Source: Akkermansia biwaensis
Lineage (GTDB): Bacteria; Verrucomicrobiota; Verrucomicrobiia; Verrucomicrobiales; Akkermansiaceae
NCBI RefSeq assembly: GCF_026072915.1
Contig: NZ_AP025943.1
Location: forward strand, 620,001-684,000
DNA length: 64,000 bases
Direction: 5' to 3'
The stretch's first letter is position 1; every line of letters starts with the position of its first letter. The notes under the pieces are model-generated. The model did no database searches. It was given only the letters and a program-made list of their open reading frames with translations, and was not told the DNA's origin. Shown in pieces: positions 15,731 to 24,881 of the stretch. Made by a program: the position numbers and the translations under genes.

Positions 15731-18622
15731 ATGAGAATTAAACTTCCCCTGACTCTGCTGGCCTATATTTTTGCAACTCTTCCCTCTATTGCCAATGAAG
15801 CCGCTGCTCCGGCGGATGGGGGAAATATCTCCATCACGGAAAGTGTCCGTTACATACTTGATACCGACATGGAGTATAACACAACCGTATTCCAGGCAGA
15901 TCCTTCCACTCCCCAGGCACAATTTGGAGTCTCGTTTGAAGGGGACGGCCAGCAGAGTCTTACTCTGGACAAGAAAGATACCACAGAAAAAACCGCCCAA
16001 TTCCTTTTCCGTCCGGAAAACACTGATCCCCGTATTGACACGTTCACCCTGTCCATTTCGCAATTGGACAACCTTCATCTCGGCGGGACATATGGAGCCG
16101 TTGAATTAAGCAACAATCAGGGAGATTCCGTATTTTCCATCACCGATATCGGTGGAAACGTGTCTCTGGATAACAACACGATTGAACGCAGCGGAAACGC
16201 GGCGGATGCCCTGGTGTCCCTGCACTCTTCCGGGAACAATACCATTTTCATTGACGACATCGGAGGCACCTTGTCCATCAGCAATAACACAAAAACTTCC
16301 GGAGCGACACAATCCGGACTGGGATTGCTTATTTACAGCTATAACAAGACGGAAAACAGTTCCAATAGTTTGATCCAAATCACCAATGTGCGGGGAGGGA
16401 TTGATGTCCGGAACAATACTTTTGCAGGCGGCCAGGGCGTCATCAGTATTTTCAATGATGTGAAAACCGGACAAGCCACCATCATCATGAACAACATCGC
16501 CGGCGGCATTCGCTTCGTGAACAACGATGCCGGGGATAATGCCTTCGGCGCCTGCCTGACAGCAGGCTGCAAAGTCAACTGGGGCGACGAATTATTCAGC
16601 GGACATGCAGCTATTCAGCTTTCCAACATTCAGGGAGACATCCTTTTCCATAACAACAGTTCCTATGCCGGATCCGCCATTTTTGTCAATGGCACGGAAA
16701 GCATGCTTTCCATTTCCGGTGTGAAGGGCAATGTATCATTCACCGGAAATCGCGCGGATACTTTCGGCGGCGCCATCTATTTTGAAACGGGTTCCGTCTC
16801 TGAAAATAATGTATTATCCATTCAGCACGTGCAGGGAGATGTCCTGTTTGAAAACAATTCGGCAACATATTTTGGAGGCGCCATCTGCAGTTCCGCCCCC
16901 ACAGAGGATGAATATGGTCGCCCCACCGATCCTGCGAATGCCCGGATCATGTTATTGGCTGATGGAGGCGATATAACTTTCCAGAACAACGTCATGTATG
17001 CAGGCGGGACAGACCCCATCGCCAACGCCATCCTCACGGATGGAAAACACACCATGGAACTGGGCGCCGCGGCCGGACGCACCATTGCCTTTTACGACCC
17101 CATCGTCATGCAGGATGAGCAGGATAACGCTTCCTCCCTCCATCTCAACCAGGGGGAGGACTGCCAGGGGGAAATCCTCTTCTCCGGCAGGGATTATGCA
17201 GACTCGGACAATGCCGCCAATTACACCTCCACCCTCACCGGGGACGCCTTCCAGTACAACGGCACTGTCCGCCTGGACCAGAGGGCCGCTCTGCAACTGG
17301 TCAACTACGTCCAGGAAGGCGGAACGCTGGCCATGGGACGCCAAACCTCCCTCACCGCTTCCGGCAACGTTTCCCTGAAAACCCTGACGCTTGATCTCAG
17401 TCTGAGCGGAGAACCCGCCTCCATCACCGCCGCTGGTTCCGTCTCCGCCAATCAAGTGACTGTCTATGCACCTTCTTCCGCTGTGGCCCCGGGAGAAACC
17501 GTTCTGACCATCACAGCGGACTCTTTCGGAGGCATTCTTCAAGAAATCGGAGACCACAGGGTTGCCATGCGGGATGACCAGGGCATGAACTTCCTTCTGG
17601 AAATGAACTGGGAGCTCAACGACGAAGGCTCCCTTGTCTTTACCACCGGCAATATCCTTCAGGAAGGCGTCATTGCGGAGCTTCAGGGCAGCAACATCGC
17701 CAACTCCATGCTTTCCTCCGCCGCCACCCTGCGCTCCTTCACCGGTACGGGACTGGAACACCTGGATACGGCGCGTTTCCTCTCACCCCTCAAGAGCAAT
17801 GTCTGGACCAGCGGACTGGGCGATTTCCAGATGCAGAGAACCAAGGGCGGCATTGAAGGGTTCGACTACCAGGGCGGCGGCTTTGCCGTGGGGGGAGACT
17901 ACAGGCTCGGCCAACATTGGCTGGGCGGTATTGCCTACGGCTATACTTCCGGCAAAAACATCAGCCGGGAATACCGGGCCACCAACCGGCAGAACACCAA
18001 TATGGGCCTTATCTACACCGGCTGGAGACTCCCCATGAACAAGGGGCAGGCTCTGACCATCACTGCCGCCGCCGGCTTCAGCAGCAGCGACAACCGCCTT
18101 TCCTCCGTGACCTCCGGCGGCCAGAACTCGTCGGGTTCATGGACCAACCGGGCATGGGAGGGTACAGTGAGGGCCGCCTGGGATTTGCCCGTGGGCAGGA
18201 ACCTGGTTCTCACGCCCCATATCGGCGTGGAATACACGGATGTGGTGCAGGAGGCGTTTACGGAAAGCGGAGAGATGGCGCGTCGGTTTGACCGTGGTCA
18301 TTACCGCAATCTGGCTCTTCCCGTGGGCCTTTCCCTGACTCAGGGGCTGACGCTGGGCGGCATGCCCTGGAGCCATACGGTTAGCGTGGAGTATCTCCCG
18401 GACGTGTACCGGAGCAATGCGGGAACCTATGCACGCCTGGTCGGCAACGGCTATGGGTGGGGAGTGGAGGGTAGCAAGCCGGCGCGGCAGGGAATGAGGG
18501 CGGGGATTTCCGGGCGGCTGCAGGTAACGGCCAATTGGAGTGCGTATGGCAGTTATCAGGTGGAGGCGCGCGACAGTTTGGTAAACCAGCGTGTGATGCT
18601 GGGGGTAGGTTATTCGTTCTAA
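15731..18622 (+). CDS. Pmp-like autotransporter adhesin
   Basis: A 963-residue outer-membrane/surface protein. A signal peptide (MRIKLPLTLLAYIFATLPSIA) precedes a passenger of parallel beta-helix type with many repeats ending in NN or GN, such as GGTLSISNNT, GGIDVRNNT, GDILFHNNS, GNVSFTGNR and GDVLFENNS. Two copies carry the FxxN...FGGAI pair typical of chlamydial polymorphic membrane proteins. About residues 690-963 form an autotransporter beta-barrel (VWTSGLGDFQMQR to GVGYSF), ending in the Phe needed for barrel assembly. It is likely cell-surface exposed, perhaps adhesive. A strong terminator follows, and an inverted-repeat element lies immediately upstream. Confidence 0.85.
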   Translation: MRIKLPLTLLAYIFATLPSIANEAAAPADGGNISITESVRYILDTDMEYNTTVFQADPSTPQAQFGVSFEGDGQQSLTLDKKDTTEKTAQFLFRPENTDPRIDTFTLSISQLDNLHLGGTYGAVELSNNQGDSVFSITDIGGNVSLDNNTIERSGNAADALVSLHSSGNNTIFIDDIGGTLSISNNTKTSGATQSGLGLLIYSYNKTENSSNSLIQITNVRGGIDVRNNTFAGGQGVISIFNDVKTGQATIIMNNIAGGIRFVNNDAGDNAFGACLTAGCKVNWGDELFSGHAAIQLSNIQGDILFHNNSSYAGSAIFVNGTESMLSISGVKGNVSFTGNRADTFGGAIYFETGSVSENNVLSIQHVQGDVLFENNSATYFGGAICSSAPTEDEYGRPTDPANARIMLLADGGDITFQNNVMYAGGTDPIANAILTDGKHTMELGAAAGRTIAFYDPIVMQDEQDNASSLHLNQGEDCQGEILFSGRDYADSDNAANYTSTLTGDAFQYNGTVRLDQRAALQLVNYVQEGGTLAMGRQTSLTASGNVSLKTLTLDLSLSGEPASITAAGSVSANQVTVYAPSSAVAPGETVLTITADSFGGILQEIGDHRVAMRDDQGMNFLLEMNWELNDEGSLVFTTGNILQEGVIAELQGSNIANSMLSSAATLRSFTGTGLEHLDTARFLSPLKSNVWTSGLGDFQMQRTKGGIEGFDYQGGGFAVGGDYRLGQHWLGGIAYGYTSGKNISREYRATNRQNTNMGLIYTGWRLPMNKGQALTITAAAGFSSSDNRLSSVTSGGQNSSGSWTNRAWEGTVRAAWDLPVGRNLVLTPHIGVEYTDVVQEAFTESGEMARRFDRGHYRNLALPVGLSLTQGLTLGGMPWSHTVSVEYLPDVYRSNAGTYARLVGNGYGWGVEGSKPARQGMRAGISGRLQVTANWSAYGSYQVEARDSLVNQRVMLGVGYSF

Positions 18623-18647
18623 TCAACAAGAGCGGATGCAGACGCAG

Positions 18648-18681
18648 CCGGGCTTCCTTGAAAAGGGGAGCCCGGTTTTTT
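18648..18681 (+). terminator. rho-independent terminator of the autotransporter gene
   Basis: CCGGGCTTCC pairs with GGAGCCCGG, followed by six T. Confidence 0.85.
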
Positions 18682-19278
18682 ATGTGCCGGATGCAACCCC
18701 GAATTGTCGGAAGGAAAGTCCCGGAAACAACGTTCGCAACAGGTGGAAATCATCCCGCGGAGAAAAGACGGTCTGCTGCGCCCCTGTGTCGGGAACAAGC
18801 GATTGGCCCTGCTTCCGGAAAAAAGACGGCTTTGGAATCCGGCATCAATGATAATTTTTGGTATTAAAAGCGTTTGTAATAAAAATGCCTGCATCATCGG
18901 AAACACAGATGTAAAAAACAAACCTCTTCAAATAGCAATATCATGATGATTTATAATTACATACATTTATTTTAAAATATGATTTTTATCAAACGGATTC
19001 CAAATTCGCTATATTCACGAAGGTAGGCGGGCGGCCATTTTTCATGCTGCTTCCTCCCAATTCACAATGGATATGTGACGAGAAGGATCGGGCTTCCAAT
19101 TCATTGGGAGCCCGATCTGATTCATCCCGAACAGGAAAAGAGGCAGGAGGAAAAACGGTTTTCCGCCGCCGTGAAAGGCATTCCCGGTGAAAATAACGGA
19201 CTGGCAGGATTCGGCTTGCAAAAAACGCTCTTTTAAGGTTTGGTAGATTTCGAGCCTTTTGGCGCGTTCCCTACCAAG
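18682..19278. other. intergenic region upstream of glnN, with hairpins
   Basis: About 600 bases with no convincing gene. The middle (18860-19020) is AT-rich. GATCGGGCTTCC and GGGAGCCCGATC (about 19087-19117) form a strong hairpin without T tract that resembles the terminator stem at 18648. Around 19150-19200 more GC-rich inverted pieces lie in the likely glnN leader. Candidate leader RNA, function unknown. Confidence 0.4.
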
Positions 19279-21390
19279 ATGCACACAAACACACCTTCCG
19301 ATGTTGGCAACGCCGCAACCTTTATTGCGGAAATCTACGGCCAGGACGTCTTCAACATGGAGACCATGCGCGGCTACCTACCCCGCCCCGTTTACAAGAA
19401 ATTGCTGGCGACAATCCGCAAGGATGAAAAGCTGGACCCGGATATTGCCAATGAAGTGGCCCAGGCCATGATGACCTGGGCCCTGGAAAAGGGCGCCAGC
19501 CATTACACGCACTGGTTCCAGCCCCTCAACGGCAGTACGGCTGAAAAGCACGATTCCTTTGTGGAAGTGGACCCGGAAGGCAACCTGGAACTCAAATTCT
19601 CCGGCAAAAGCCTGGTCCAGGGGGAACCGGACGCCTCCAGCTTCCCCTCCGGCGGTCTCCGCGCCACGTTTGAGGCCCGCGGCTACACGGCATGGGACCC
19701 CACCAGCCCCGCTTTCATCAAGCGCACGGACAATGGAGCCACCCTGTGCATCCCCACCGCCTTCTGTTCCTACAAGGGGCAGGCACTGGACAAAAAGACT
19801 CCCCTGCTGCGCTCCATGACCGCCGTCTGCCGCCAGGCCCAGCGCCTTCTGGCCTGCTTCGGCGGTCCGGAAAATATCCGCGTCACCGCCAACCTGGGCG
19901 CGGAACAGGAATACTTCCTGGTGGACAAGCAGCTTTATGCCCTGCGCCCGGACCTGATGATGTGCGGCCGCACTCTCTTCGGCAATGTGCCGCCCAAGCA
20001 CCAGCAGATGGAAGACCATTACTTCGGCTCCATCAAGGACCGCGTGCTGGAATTCATGGTTGACGTGGACGAAGCCCTGTGGAAGCTCGGCATCCCCTCC
20101 AAGACGCGCCATAACGAGGTGGCTCCCGGACAGTTTGAAATCGCGCCCATTTTCGAGAGCCAGAACCTGGCCGTGGACCACAACATGCTGGTCATGGAAG
20201 TGCTCCGAAAAACCGCCAATAAGCACGACCTGGTCTGCCTGCTCCATGAAAAGCCCTTCGCGGGAATGAACGGCTCCGGCAAGCACAACAACTGGTCCCT
20301 TTCCGCCCCCGGCTACGGCAGCCTTCTCAATCCCGGCTCCAGCCCGCAGGAAAACGCCATCTTCCTCACCCTGCTCTGCGCCACGATCAAGGCCGTGGAC
20401 GAACACGCAGACCTGCTGCGCGCCTCCGTCGCCAAATCCGGCAACGAACACCGCCTGGGAGCCCATGAAGCTCCTCCGGCCATCATTTCCATTTTCCTGG
20501 GGGACCTGCTGGACGAAATCATTGAGCAGATTGAAAAAGGCGGCACCAAGAAGGCATGCACGGTGAAAACCATGAGCATCGGCGTAGATACGCTGCCGAT
20601 GTTCCCGCTGGACACTTCCGACCGGAACCGCACCAGCCCCTTCGCCTTCACCGGCAACAAGTTTGAATTCCGGGCCGTGGGTTCTTCCCAAACCTGCGCG
20701 TGGCCAATGACGGTGCTCAACACCATCGTCGCGGAAAGCCTGGATGAAATCTGCACCATCCTGGAACCCGTCAAGGACAAGCCGGAGGAATTCCACACGA
20801 CGCTCAACAAGCTGCTTCAAGACATCATCAAGAAGCACAAGCGCATCCTCTTCAGCGGGGACGGCTACGGAGAAGCCTGGATCAAGGAGGCCGAACGCCG
20901 CAAGCTGGCCAATACGCCCGGCACCATCGAGGCGCTGGCGGCACTGGAAACGCCCAAGGCCAGAGCGCTTTTTGAAAAATACAAGGTGGTCAGCCCGGTG
21001 GAACTCCACGCGCGCCATGAAATCCAGTCGGAAATCTTCCATAAGGAAATCAATATTGAGGCGGAAACGGCCCTCCTGATGGTGGAAACCCTGTATATTC
21101 CGGCCGTCACGGAACAGCTCACGCAGCTCACCTCCGCCATTGCGCAGATGAAGGCTTCCGGAATCAAGGCGGGGATGAAAGCCACGACAGACCGCGCCAA
21201 CCGGATCGGAGAACTGCTGGACCTCCTGCCCGCCCAGGTCGAGGCACTGCGGCTGGCGGTGGACAAGGAAAGCACCAAGGATATCCTGACTGGAATGAAT
21301 GACTTGAGAAAGACCATCGACACCCTGGAAGGGCTGACGGATGCAGATTTGTGGCCCGTTCCGACCTATGCGGAATTGCTCTTCCTGTAA
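19279..21390 (+). CDS. glnN: glutamine synthetase type III
   Basis: A 703-residue GSIII enzyme making glutamine from glutamate, ammonia and ATP. GSIII proteins are about 700-730 residues and form double hexamers, unlike the 450-470-residue GSI. Visible blocks: GASHYTHWFQPLNGSTAEKHDSF cut into the family's N-terminal signature, LGAEQEYFLVD (metal/glutamate site), KTRHNEVAPGQFEIAP, GMNGSGKHNNWSLS, and the C-terminal NRTSPFAFTGNKFEFRAVGSS. ATG 19279 was chosen over the in-frame TTG at 19240. It is the only nitrogen-assimilation gene in the window. Confidence 0.92.
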   Translation: MHTNTPSDVGNAATFIAEIYGQDVFNMETMRGYLPRPVYKKLLATIRKDEKLDPDIANEVAQAMMTWALEKGASHYTHWFQPLNGSTAEKHDSFVEVDPEGNLELKFSGKSLVQGEPDASSFPSGGLRATFEARGYTAWDPTSPAFIKRTDNGATLCIPTAFCSYKGQALDKKTPLLRSMTAVCRQAQRLLACFGGPENIRVTANLGAEQEYFLVDKQLYALRPDLMMCGRTLFGNVPPKHQQMEDHYFGSIKDRVLEFMVDVDEALWKLGIPSKTRHNEVAPGQFEIAPIFESQNLAVDHNMLVMEVLRKTANKHDLVCLLHEKPFAGMNGSGKHNNWSLSAPGYGSLLNPGSSPQENAIFLTLLCATIKAVDEHADLLRASVAKSGNEHRLGAHEAPPAIISIFLGDLLDEIIEQIEKGGTKKACTVKTMSIGVDTLPMFPLDTSDRNRTSPFAFTGNKFEFRAVGSSQTCAWPMTVLNTIVAESLDEICTILEPVKDKPEEFHTTLNKLLQDIIKKHKRILFSGDGYGEAWIKEAERRKLANTPGTIEALAALETPKARALFEKYKVVSPVELHARHEIQSEIFHKEINIEAETALLMVETLYIPAVTEQLTQLTSAIAQMKASGIKAGMKATTDRANRIGELLDLLPAQVEALRLAVDKESTKDILTGMNDLRKTIDTLEGLTDADLWPVPTYAELLFL

Positions 21391-21495
21391 AAACGGGGCG
21401 CTTTCCAAATCATAAAATATATTTATTATCAATCATTAATAACAAAAAACAACACAGCTGCACCCAAGAAAAGCGCCAAATAATCGCCTGACGGA

Positions 21496-21523
21496 TTGAC
21501 AAAACGGCCAAAATAGTTATCCT
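21496..21523 (+). promoter_or_regulatory. promoter of the rpmH-rnpA-yidD-yidC cluster
   Basis: TTGACA at 21496-21501, 16-base spacer, TATCCT at 21518-21523; leader of about 70 bases before rpmH. Confidence 0.6.
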
Positions 21524-21600
21524 TTTCGTCCGGTTGTGCATAGGCCGCTTAGACGGACGGCACTGAATCTAGTAATTCACAAGAAGCATCTTTCAATATC

Positions 21601-21786
21601 ATGAGCAAGAGGACTTATCAACCATCCAAGCGCTGCCGCAAGCGCCAGTTCGGATTCCGTGCACGCATGGCGACCAAGAACGGGGCCGATATCATCCGCC
21701 GCCGCCGCGCCAAAGGCCGCAAGCGCCTTCTTCCCAAGGGAGCCGAAATCCAGTACAAGCGCCATACCATCCAGCACGGCCGTTAA
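21601..21786 (+). CDS. rpmH: 50S ribosomal protein L34 with C-terminal extension
   Basis: 61 residues. The L34 core [18 protein letters not shown] and [25 protein letters not shown] is intact. After GRKRL, where most L34 proteins stop within two or three residues, it continues for about 17 more ([18 protein letters not shown]). It heads the conserved rpmH-rnpA-yidD-yidC cluster that in many bacteria lies near the replication origin; no dnaA boxes or dnaA gene are visible here. Confidence 0.95.
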   Translation: MSKRTYQPSKRCRKRQFGFRARMATKNGADIIRRRRAKGRKRLLPKGAEIQYKRHTIQHGR

Positions 21787-21850
21787 TTCGCCGTCAGGAC
21801 TTGGTTAACGCCTCCTTGGAACATTCTTTTCACGGGCCGACCCGCGGGAG

Positions 21851-22222
21851 ATGCGTCTTACTCGTCAACAAAGCATGACCAGGGCATTTCAATTTGCCCG
21901 GGTACGCAACGAGGGACCATCCGTAGCAGGTCGGCTTATTGTTTTAAGCGCAGCCCCGCTGGCAGATCCGGAGGAGCCTTCCAAATTCGGCATCATCTGC
22001 ACGAAAAAAATAGGCTGCGCCGTCGTCCGCAACAAGCTCAGACGCCGGGTGCGGGAAATACTCCGGGCACACGGAGAGCCTTTTCAACAGGGCGTGCACA
22101 TGGTGTGCGTGCTCAGATGGCGGGCGGTGGAAGCCAGCTATTCCGACCTGGAACGGGACTGGCAGAAAGCCGCCCGCAAATTAAAACTGCAACTGCTTTC
22201 CGGACAACAAGACACGGCATGA
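21851..22222 (+). CDS. rnpA: ribonuclease P protein component
   Basis: 123 residues; the protein subunit that helps RNase P RNA process tRNA 5' ends. The signature [13 protein letters not shown] (RNR motif) and the N-terminal [18 protein letters not shown] aromatic/basic pattern fit the family. It follows rpmH by 64 bases; its TGA overlaps the yidD start (ATGATGA). Confidence 0.92.
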   Translation: MRLTRQQSMTRAFQFARVRNEGPSVAGRLIVLSAAPLADPEEPSKFGIICTKKIGCAVVRNKLRRRVREILRAHGEPFQQGVHMVCVLRWRAVEASYSDLERDWQKAARKLKLQLLSGQQDTA

Positions 22223-22467
22223 TGAAATGGCTGCTTATCACCCTGGTTCGGGGTTACCAACTCTTCATCAGCGCCCCTCTTCACGCGCTGGGGGGGCCCG
22301 GCTGCGGCTGCCGTTACACTCCCACCTGTTCCCAATACTTCATCCGGGCCGTCCAGGTCCACGGAGCCTGGCGCGGTTTTATTCTTGGAACATGGCGCAT
22401 TTTAAGATGCAACCCCTGGGGCGGTTCAGGGTATGATCCCGTGCCGCCTCCCCGCCCTTCCCGCTAA
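22219..22467 (+). CDS. yidD: membrane protein insertion efficiency factor
   Basis: 82 residues beginning [20 protein letters not shown]. It contains the three-cysteine core [13 protein letters not shown], then [21 protein letters not shown], which define YidD (DUF37). YidD is a small membrane-associated protein that assists YidC-dependent insertion. ATG 22219 overlaps the rnpA stop, as is common. Confidence 0.93.
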   Translation: MMKWLLITLVRGYQLFISAPLHALGGPGCGCRYTPTCSQYFIRAVQVHGAWRGFILGTWRILRCNPWGGSGYDPVPPPRPSR

Positions 22468-22522
22468 CTCACTTTTCTCCCTCTCCCTGTAAAACTCTTT
22501 TCCAACCAAGCTATATCACATT

Positions 22523-24418
22523 ATGGATCGCACTTCATGGATCATTGTCGGCGTCTGCGCCGCCCTTCTGGGCCTGAACGTTTACCTCGGCAACAATAAA
22601 AAGGAAACACCCGTTACGGCGCCCCCCGCCGCCGTCCAGCAATCGGTCTCCCCCGCAAGCACTGCCGCACCGGGAACTTCAACAGCTGCCGAACCCGCCA
22701 CTCCGGGACAGCTTTCCGTCAACCAGGCCATGGCGGAAGACAAGGAGAACCCGATCACCCTTGTGGCCACGGAAGAAGTGGACGGCAAGCAGAAGCCCTT
22801 CATCACTTACACCTTCAACCGCGTCGGCGGCTCCATCGGTGGCGTCACTCTCCACAACGATATTGTGGACACCCAGAAGGTTACGGACCACAATATCACC
22901 ATCAACGAGGCCCAGAACCGGGGGATTGGAGAACTCGTCTTCAACATGGACGCCACGCAGGACCCTTCCTACGACAACACGGTGTACAAGGAAGTCAAGC
23001 GCACGGCGGACTCCGTCACCCTGGAAGGCTATGACGCCGCGCGCCAGCTTTTCATTTCCAAGACCTACACGCTCCACCCCGTCACGGACTCTTCCGGAAA
23101 AGTGCTCCCCGGCAGCAAATACATCATCCGCCTGACCGTCTCCCTTCTCAACAAAGCCCCCAATGTCCAGGATTTGCGCTATCTGGGCATCTTTGCAGGC
23201 AGTGCCTACCCCATCGCCAAGAGCGAACCCAAGGATACCTACACCCACCTTTTCTACCATGCGGACGGCTCCCTGGAACAGGAGGCCCCCTCCCACTTCA
23301 CGGGCGGCTTTTTCAGCACCGCCAAGCCCCGCGTGCTGGAAGGCCCGCTGAAGGACCTGACCTACGCCGGGGTAATGAGCCAGTACTACGCCACCATCCT
23401 CATTCCGCAGGAACAGTCCGCAGGCTCCACCGTGTACGCCACGCGCCAGGAATTCCCCCTGGCCCATGAAAACAATACCCTGGTGCCCGGCGTAACCCTG
23501 GCCATGGGCATTCCCAACCTGGCCATGGCGCCCAACGAGATCAAAACGCTCACCTACGACATTTACACGGGCCCCAAATTCAACGCCTACCTGCGCGACC
23601 TGAACCTTACCTACCCCGCCATCAGCGACATCATGGCCTACGGCTGGCTGGTCTTCCTGAGCGTGCCGATGAACTGGCTGCTCAACCTGTTCCACGGCTG
23701 GTTCGGCAACTGGGGCGTAGCCATCATCTGCATGACCATCGTCGTCCGCGCTCTCATCTGGCCGCTGCACAAGAAATCCTATCTGGCGATGAAGCGCATG
23801 TCCCTGGTTCAGCCTGAAATGGCGAAACTCAAGGAAAAATATCCGGACGATCCCCAGAAGGTGAACATGGAAATGATGAAGCTGTACCAGAAATACGGCA
23901 TCAATCCGGCCAGCGGTTGCGTACCCATGCTCATCCAGATTCCCATCTTCTTCGCCTTCTACCGCGTGCTTCAATATTCCGCGGAATTGCGGGGACAGCC
24001 CTTCTGCCTGTGGATGACGGACTTGTCCCTGCCCGATACCGTCGGCCACCTGTTTGGCATCCCGATCAACATCCTGCCGCTCATCATGGCCGTCACGATG
24101 ATCGTGCAAATGCGGATGACACCGCAGGCGGGCGAACGTTCCCAGCGCATCATCATGAATCTGATGCCTCTGATGTTCTTCCTGTTCTGTTACAACTTCG
24201 CTTCCGCCCTGGCCCTGTACTGGACCACGCAGAACCTCATTTCCATCGGCCAGACGGCGCTGATTCGCCGCCTGCCCATGCCCGTGCTGGCTCCGTCCCA
24301 GAAGAAGAAAAAGCCCGGCTTCTTCCAGCGGATGATGGAACAGCAGCGCGTGGCCCTGGAAGAGCAGCAGCGCAAAGCCAAGGGACGCAACATGCGCAAT
24401 GTGACGCCGAAGAAATAA
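22523..24418 (+). CDS. yidC: membrane protein insertase YidC
   Basis: A 631-residue inner-membrane insertase of the Gram-negative long type. Residues 5-22 form the first membrane helix (WIIVGVCAALLGLNVYL). A large periplasmic beta domain follows to about residue 370, and the conserved 60-kDa core runs from about 380 to 580 with MNWLLNLFHGWFGNWGVAIICM, the positively charged groove Arg in IVVRALIWPLHKKSY, and SGCVPMLIQIPIFFAFYRVL. A Lys/Arg-rich tail suits ribosome contact. It ends the rpmH cluster and is followed by a strong terminator. Confidence 0.96.
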   Translation: MDRTSWIIVGVCAALLGLNVYLGNNKKETPVTAPPAAVQQSVSPASTAAPGTSTAAEPATPGQLSVNQAMAEDKENPITLVATEEVDGKQKPFITYTFNRVGGSIGGVTLHNDIVDTQKVTDHNITINEAQNRGIGELVFNMDATQDPSYDNTVYKEVKRTADSVTLEGYDAARQLFISKTYTLHPVTDSSGKVLPGSKYIIRLTVSLLNKAPNVQDLRYLGIFAGSAYPIAKSEPKDTYTHLFYHADGSLEQEAPSHFTGGFFSTAKPRVLEGPLKDLTYAGVMSQYYATILIPQEQSAGSTVYATRQEFPLAHENNTLVPGVTLAMGIPNLAMAPNEIKTLTYDIYTGPKFNAYLRDLNLTYPAISDIMAYGWLVFLSVPMNWLLNLFHGWFGNWGVAIICMTIVVRALIWPLHKKSYLAMKRMSLVQPEMAKLKEKYPDDPQKVNMEMMKLYQKYGINPASGCVPMLIQIPIFFAFYRVLQYSAELRGQPFCLWMTDLSLPDTVGHLFGIPINILPLIMAVTMIVQMRMTPQAGERSQRIIMNLMPLMFFLFCYNFASALALYWTTQNLISIGQTALIRRLPMPVLAPSQKKKKPGFFQRMMEQQRVALEEQQRKAKGRNMRNVTPKK

Positions 24419-24450
24419 ACAGACGCTTTTATTCCTCCTTCCCTTTCACA

Positions 24451-24484
24451 GTGCGCCCGATCATGCGGGCGCACTTTTTTTGCG
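24451..24484 (+). terminator. rho-independent terminator of yidC
   Basis: GTGCGCCCG pairs with CGGGCGCAC with a short loop, followed by seven T. Confidence 0.9.
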
Positions 24485-24571
24485 TTCACGGAGGAACATA
24501 CCCTCACGGAAAGACCAGATCCGGGACGCGGAGAAAAGAAAGGTATAAGTACCGGAACGCCACCCTCTAAA

Positions 24572-24606
24572 AAACCGGACTTCCTTTTCAAGAAGTCCGG
24601 TTTCTC
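24572..24606. terminator. hairpin between convergent transcription units
   Basis: AAACCGGACTT pairs with AAGTCCGGTTT; A-rich on one side and T-rich on the other, so it may act on either strand. Confidence 0.6.
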
Positions 24607-24682
24607 TCGTCTATATCATGTAATTGTTCATGGGAGCGGTTTGTTGCTGAAAACATTACCGCATCCACTCGATGGCAAACTA

Positions 24683-24866
24683 GCGGATTAAGAATCCGCG
24701 GTTGGAAACATTATTGTTATGAAATAATACAATCCGCTAGTCAGCAGTATATTATAAAATCACCAAATTCTAGTGCTCTTTTGTGTTGTTTGCTCAGCAA
24801 ACATGATCTTATGATCAAATCCCTTAAACGCCAAAAATTGTCATTGACCGCGGATTCTTAATCCGC
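24683..24866. mobile_element. 184-bp MITE-like element with perfect 20-bp terminal inverted repeats
   Basis: GCGGATTAAGAATCCGCGGT at 24683-24702 is repeated exactly as its reverse complement at 24847-24866. Each end can itself fold as GCGGATT-3-AATCCGC. A third arm, AATCCGCTAG at 24731-24740, is complementary to CTAGCGGATT at 24680-24689, so the left half can also fold alone. The interior is AT-rich with no ORF. It lies between yidC and an MBL hydrolase gene. Its ends share the plan of the 15383-15714 element. Confidence 0.65.
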
Positions 24867-24881
24867 CTCTATTTCGCCAAA

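Noticed and set aside
19378-21432. 684-codon minus-strand frame opposite glnN
   Set aside because: Complete antisense overlap with a conserved enzyme; composition typical of shadow frames.
21391-21600. Replication origin near rpmH
   Set aside because: The rpmH cluster is often origin-proximal, but no dnaA box cluster or dnaA gene was seen here.
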